The notes beneath the pieces are model-generated. The model was not told where the DNA came from, made no database searches, and was given only the letters and a program-made list of their open reading frames with translations. From contig CAVPYZ010000004.1 of assembly GCA_963710165.1 (NCBI GenBank), positions 558,001 through 622,000 on the forward strand: DNA of 64,000 bases, written 5' to 3'. A program made the position numbers and the translations under genes. Below are positions 60,885 to 64,000 of this stretch, piece after piece (the first letter of the stretch is position 1; each line of letters opens with the position of its first letter). The DNA is from JACKIP01 sp963710165. GTDB lineage: Bacteria > Pseudomonadota > Alphaproteobacteria > Micavibrionales > Micavibrionaceae.

Positions 60885-61871
60885 ATGAAAAACATATTCT
60901 CTGATAAATCCGTTCTTTTGATCCATCCTGATGATAAATCTGGGTTAATGCTTCAATCGGTTTTGAAGATCATCGGTTTTGAAAACGTTGACTTGGCAAC
61001 GGGGGCTGTAAGCGCGTATGAATTTGTGCAAAACCAAAACGTTGATGTTGTCATTGGCAAAATGAACGGCGGGCAAGACGATGTTGTTACTTTTTACACT
61101 CTTTTTGAAAACGATTCATATTCCATAGAACAGCCCCCGATCTTGGCAATTTCGGATCATGTTTCTGCCTCTTCTATGGCTTTACTACGTGGTACAAATA
61201 TAACCGATATGATTCAACAACCCTACAGTCTGGATGATATTTCTTCAAAGTTACGATACGTATTAAGCCTATCAAAAACAGATATTCAGAACAGGCATGA
61301 GACTTATCAGAAACAAAAGGGCAATCTGTCCGCACAAAAAGATTGGCCGGAGGCAAGTGAAGCGAAGGCTTTAACTGATACTTTGCTTGACCATTATTTC
61401 AAACATCACGAAATTGTTTTTAAAAAATTAAAAATAGCTCAGGACGCAACGCATCATTGTATTGAAGAAGTGCGCGAGACTTACAAAAAAGTGCGAGAGA
61501 AAGATAATACGAACATTCTCGGCTTTAAGGATTTTGATAAAATGTGGGAAGATGTCTTAAACCTGTTTGTGAAAGGCGGGCTTGCCGAGGAAGATTTATT
61601 TGAAATTGAAAAGCTAGTCTCCGTTGTTCCAAAAGATATTCGCGCGCGTTATGATATAATTTCCCAACAGGATAAAAGTTTTTTGGCGCTGGTCGATAGT
61701 TTAAATGCGACGGCATATAAAAAAGCGAAAGAGCGTGTCGTAGCACTACAAGCGCAACCCAATCCCTATACTGGACGCACATCGGCAGATTATAAAAATC
61801 TGGATCAGGAAAAAGGAAAGCGTAGCGATACATTTAAGTTCAAACCTAAAATCAAGGGTGAGGACTCTTAG
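60885..61871 (+). CDS. Pseudo-receiver protein with helical C-terminus
   Basis: A 328-residue protein. The first 125 residues have the fold pattern of a response-regulator receiver (KSVLLIHPDDKSGLMLQSVL, then DVVIGKMNGG), but the phosphoacceptor Asp is replaced by Gly and the conserved Lys before the final turn is Gln (DMIQQPYS). So it cannot be phosphorylated normally. The rest is helical with a conserved-looking ETYKKVREKDNTNILGFKD region, a charged helix, and a C-terminal polar tail. I do not recognise the C-terminal family. It is divergent from the PodJ-like gene, 127 bases apart. Confidence 0.8.
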   Translation: MKNIFSDKSVLLIHPDDKSGLMLQSVLKIIGFENVDLATGAVSAYEFVQNQNVDVVIGKMNGGQDDVVTFYTLFENDSYSIEQPPILAISDHVSASSMALLRGTNITDMIQQPYSLDDISSKLRYVLSLSKTDIQNRHETYQKQKGNLSAQKDWPEASEAKALTDTLLDHYFKHHEIVFKKLKIAQDATHHCIEEVRETYKKVREKDNTNILGFKDFDKMWEDVLNLFVKGGLAEEDLFEIEKLVSVVPKDIRARYDIISQQDKSFLALVDSLNATAYKKAKERVVALQAQPNPYTGRTSADYKNLDQEKGKRSDTFKFKPKIKGEDS

Positions 61872-61927
61872 TCCTTAGCGCGCTCTTTTCCTTTCTCTTT
61901 TTGGTAAAACTTGATATGTGATAGGGC

Positions 61928-63802
61928 ATGTCTAACAATACCGATTTACTTCTCTCCGTTAAAGACGCAACTGTTCGCTATACCGAAAAACCGGTCTTCG
62001 AGGATTTGTCATTTAATATTCATGACCGCGCGCGTATTGCCTTGGTCGGGAAAAACGGTGCGGGGAAATCGACTCTTATTAATATTATCACAGGCATACA
62101 GGAAATGGATGCGGGGGAGAGGTGGCAAGCGCCGGGGCTTACCATTGGATATTTGAAACAAGATATTCAGCCAAAAGCCGGGCAAAAGGTGTTTGATTAT
62201 ATTTTCAGTGAAATAGAAGGCGAGGAGCGCGAACTATACGCCTATAAAGTGGATATCGTCACAGACGCGCTACAGATTAATCCGCAAAGTTATATGGATA
62301 AATTATCCGGCGGGCAGTTGCGTCGTGCAGGCTTGGCGCGGGCATTGGTGGAGGAGCCGGATATCCTTCTTCTTGATGAGCCGACAAACCATCTGGATCT
62401 GGAAATCATTGAATGGCTAGAGGGCTATCTTAACAATTATAACGGAACATTATTATGCGTCAGCCATGATAAGACGTTTTTGGCCAATATTACGAATAAG
62501 GTTTTCTGGCTTGATCGCGGCGGTTTGAAAGTATCACCACAAGGATTCAAATCATTTGATGAATGGTCCACGGATATTTTGGAACAAGAGGAGCGGGAGT
62601 TGAAAAACCGCAAACAATCCGTCGGGATTGAGGTGGCATGGGCAAGCCGCGGCGTGAAAGCGCGTGTAAAACGCAATGTCCGTCGTTTGGAAAAAGTGCG
62701 GGATATGCGCGACAAATTGAAAGCAGATGAGGCGTCTTATCGTCGTGCCACAGAAAAGATGAAGATCAAGCCGTTAAAAGATACGGATCAGAATTCCAAA
62801 GTGGTTGCAGAATTTTATAATGTTCATAAAAGCTTTGATCATCACGGCGAAGAACTTAAAATTCTGGATAAATTCTCTTATCGTATACAGCGCGGCGATC
62901 GCATCGGTATTTTAGGGCGCAATGGTTCCGGCAAAACAACATTTTTGAAAATGTTAGTGGGGGAGATGGAGCCGGATATCGGCCGTGTCAAGGTACGAAA
63001 GGAACTGGAGTTTTCCTATTTTGACCAGAAACGTAGCGATCTTGATCCGACATTTACTTTGAAAAAAACACTATGTCCGGCTGGCGGAGATCATATATTT
63101 GTGATGGGGAAAGATCGTCATGTATATGGCTATCTAAAAGATTTTATGTTTGATCCCTCCCGTGTGGAAGATAAGGTCTCACAGCTTTCGGGCGGGCAGA
63201 AAAACCGTTTAATGCTGTCTAAAGTACTTGCCGATCCGAAAAGCTGTCTGATTTTGGATGAGCCGACCAATGATCTGGATATGGAGACGCTGGATATGTT
63301 GGAGGAGATTCTATCTAACTATAATGGCACTTTAATTATTGTCTCTCATGATCGTGACTTCCTCGACCAGACGGTAACAAAAATACTGGCATTTGAAGGC
63401 GATGGCAAAGTTGAACAATGTGTTGGCGGGTATAGTGACTATCTGGAAAAAAGAAACCAGTCACAAAAAAATAAAAAGCCATCCGCTCAAGATAAAGAGC
63501 AGAGTGTAAGCGCCCCTACAGCAAAAAGTAATAAGGTAGATGAAAAGCCAAAGTTTAAGAAGCTATCCTACAAATTGGAATATGAATTATCGGAGCTACC
63601 GAAAAATATCGAGGCATTGGAAAAGGAAATTTCTACGCTTCAACAAAAGCTTGCCGATCCTGCATTCTATAAAAATGACCCTGATGAGTTTAATAAATCA
63701 GCCGAGCGTCTGACCCGTCGTAAATCAAAGCTGGAGCAAAATGAAATGCGCTGGCTGGAACTAGAAGAAATGAAGCAGGAAACTGAAAGTGTAGAGGCTT
63801 GA
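61928..63802 (+). CDS. ABC-F ATPase (Uup-like)
   Basis: A 624-residue soluble ABC-F protein with two ATPase domains. The first has Walker A GKNGAGKST and signature LSGGQLRRAGLARAL; the second has Walker A GRNGSGKTT and signature LSGGQKNRLMLSKVL. Both Walker B motifs end in DEPTNHLDLE / DEPTNDLDME. A linker of about 80 residues joins them, and a C-terminal coiled coil (about 545-620) follows, as in Uup. ABC-F proteins act on the ribosome; Uup is also linked to DNA stability. The start follows a TGTGATAGGGC sequence with weak ribosome binding features. Confidence 0.92.
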   Translation: MSNNTDLLLSVKDATVRYTEKPVFEDLSFNIHDRARIALVGKNGAGKSTLINIITGIQEMDAGERWQAPGLTIGYLKQDIQPKAGQKVFDYIFSEIEGEERELYAYKVDIVTDALQINPQSYMDKLSGGQLRRAGLARALVEEPDILLLDEPTNHLDLEIIEWLEGYLNNYNGTLLCVSHDKTFLANITNKVFWLDRGGLKVSPQGFKSFDEWSTDILEQEERELKNRKQSVGIEVAWASRGVKARVKRNVRRLEKVRDMRDKLKADEASYRRATEKMKIKPLKDTDQNSKVVAEFYNVHKSFDHHGEELKILDKFSYRIQRGDRIGILGRNGSGKTTFLKMLVGEMEPDIGRVKVRKELEFSYFDQKRSDLDPTFTLKKTLCPAGGDHIFVMGKDRHVYGYLKDFMFDPSRVEDKVSQLSGGQKNRLMLSKVLADPKSCLILDEPTNDLDMETLDMLEEILSNYNGTLIIVSHDRDFLDQTVTKILAFEGDGKVEQCVGGYSDYLEKRNQSQKNKKPSAQDKEQSVSAPTAKSNKVDEKPKFKKLSYKLEYELSELPKNIEALEKEISTLQQKLADPAFYKNDPDEFNKSAERLTRRKSKLEQNEMRWLELEEMKQETESVEA

Positions 63803-63835
63803 TTTTAATACAAAGGGTATGAAAGGGAAGGCGGT

Positions 63836-64000
63836 ATGTCGTCATATAAGCTAGGGATAGATTTTGGAACATCAAATTCGACATGTGCGTTTTTGGACGG
63901 CGACAATGCACAGCTTATTCCATTAGAAGGTGACAGCACAACATTGCCCAGCGCCATGTTTTTTGGTGCAGATGGACATATTTATTTTGGGAAAAAAGCT
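63836..64000 (+). CDS. Hsp70-family chaperone (YegD-like), partial
   Basis: The first 55 residues of an Hsp70-like protein, cut by the window edge. It starts MSSYKLGIDFGTSNSTCAFL (phosphate 1 loop of actin/Hsp70 ATPases) and continues TLPSAMFFGADGHIYFGKKA, similar to the start of YegD-like Hsp70s, not of DnaK. The ATG at 63836 has a GGGAAGG ribosome binding site. It lies 33 bases after the ABC-F gene. Confidence 0.85.
   Translation, partial: MSSYKLGIDFGTSNSTCAFLDGDNAQLIPLEGDSTTLPSAMFFGADGHIYFGKKA

Noticed and set aside
1..64000. tRNA, rRNA, CRISPR array, integrase or insertion sequence
   Set aside because: I looked for cloverleaf-like segments, long repeat-spacer patterns and transposase motifs and found none; xerC looks like the housekeeping recombinase and not a mobile integrase.

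Overview
The window looks like chromosomal DNA from a moderately AT-rich, free-living alphaproteobacterium. The gene set supports this: a DUF1285 protein next to a CCA-adding enzyme, a SapC-family protein, a PodJ-like polarity protein, a CckA-like hybrid kinase, the dnaK/dnaJ pair, an alphaproteobacterial-style flagellin with a 5' hairpin, and a lysA-smpB pair. Several proteins feel closest to the Micavibrio-like group, but that is an inference from gene content and not a computed placement. No rRNA, tRNA, CRISPR array, insertion sequence or prophage was recognised.

Layout. Positions 1-1527 hold the minus-strand rpmH-rnpA-yidD-yidC cluster (yidC cut by the window edge). Positions 1655-9605 mix murI, a GNAT enzyme, a broken MFS transporter, mnmA, proS and small unknowns, with two palindromic intergenic repeats. 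Positions 9652-15894 carry the lipoprotein-release ABC system (lolC-type permease, lolD), a DUF4919 protein and dnaE. Positions 15950-22241 carry lysA, smpB, a response regulator/hybrid kinase pair, a broken DUF1285 gene and cca. Positions 22230-30679 are protein folding and export: dnaJ, a small J protein, dnaK, SIMPL, Mth938-like, secF and secD.

Positions 30747-38929 are the most unusual part: a minus-strand operon encoding part of a type IVB (Dot/Icm, IncI-like) secretion or conjugation system. In transcription order it has a membrane protein made of four IcmC/DotE-like modules, IcmJ/DotN, the IcmB/DotO ATPase, a single-pass membrane protein, a small soluble protein, and a large acidic repeat protein disrupted by three frameshifts. 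The order DotE/P-like, DotN, DotO matches the end of the Legionella icm cluster, but the DotE/DotP-type subunits appear joined and multiplied in one chain. No other Dot/Icm component was recognised in the window.

Positions 39028-50918 return to housekeeping: DUF3108, a FemAB-like transferase, a small K+ channel, a PRC-barrel protein, truA-fmt-def, rmuC, a Nudix hydrolase, a short AlaRS lacking the C-terminal domain, cyclopropane fatty acid synthase and flagellin. Positions 51067-64000 hold xerC, an acyl-CoA dehydrogenase, an RluA-type synthase, an HTH/coiled-coil protein, SapC, ugd-ispE, a PodJ-like protein, a pseudo-receiver protein, an ABC-F ATPase and the start of an Hsp70 homologue.

A recurring oddity is single-site damage to otherwise intact reading frames: in-frame TAA codons in the MFS and DUF1285 genes, one-base frameshifts in secF and ugd, and three frameshifts in the acidic repeat protein. 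Because secF and ugd are core genes, base-level sequence or assembly error is a serious alternative to real gene decay.
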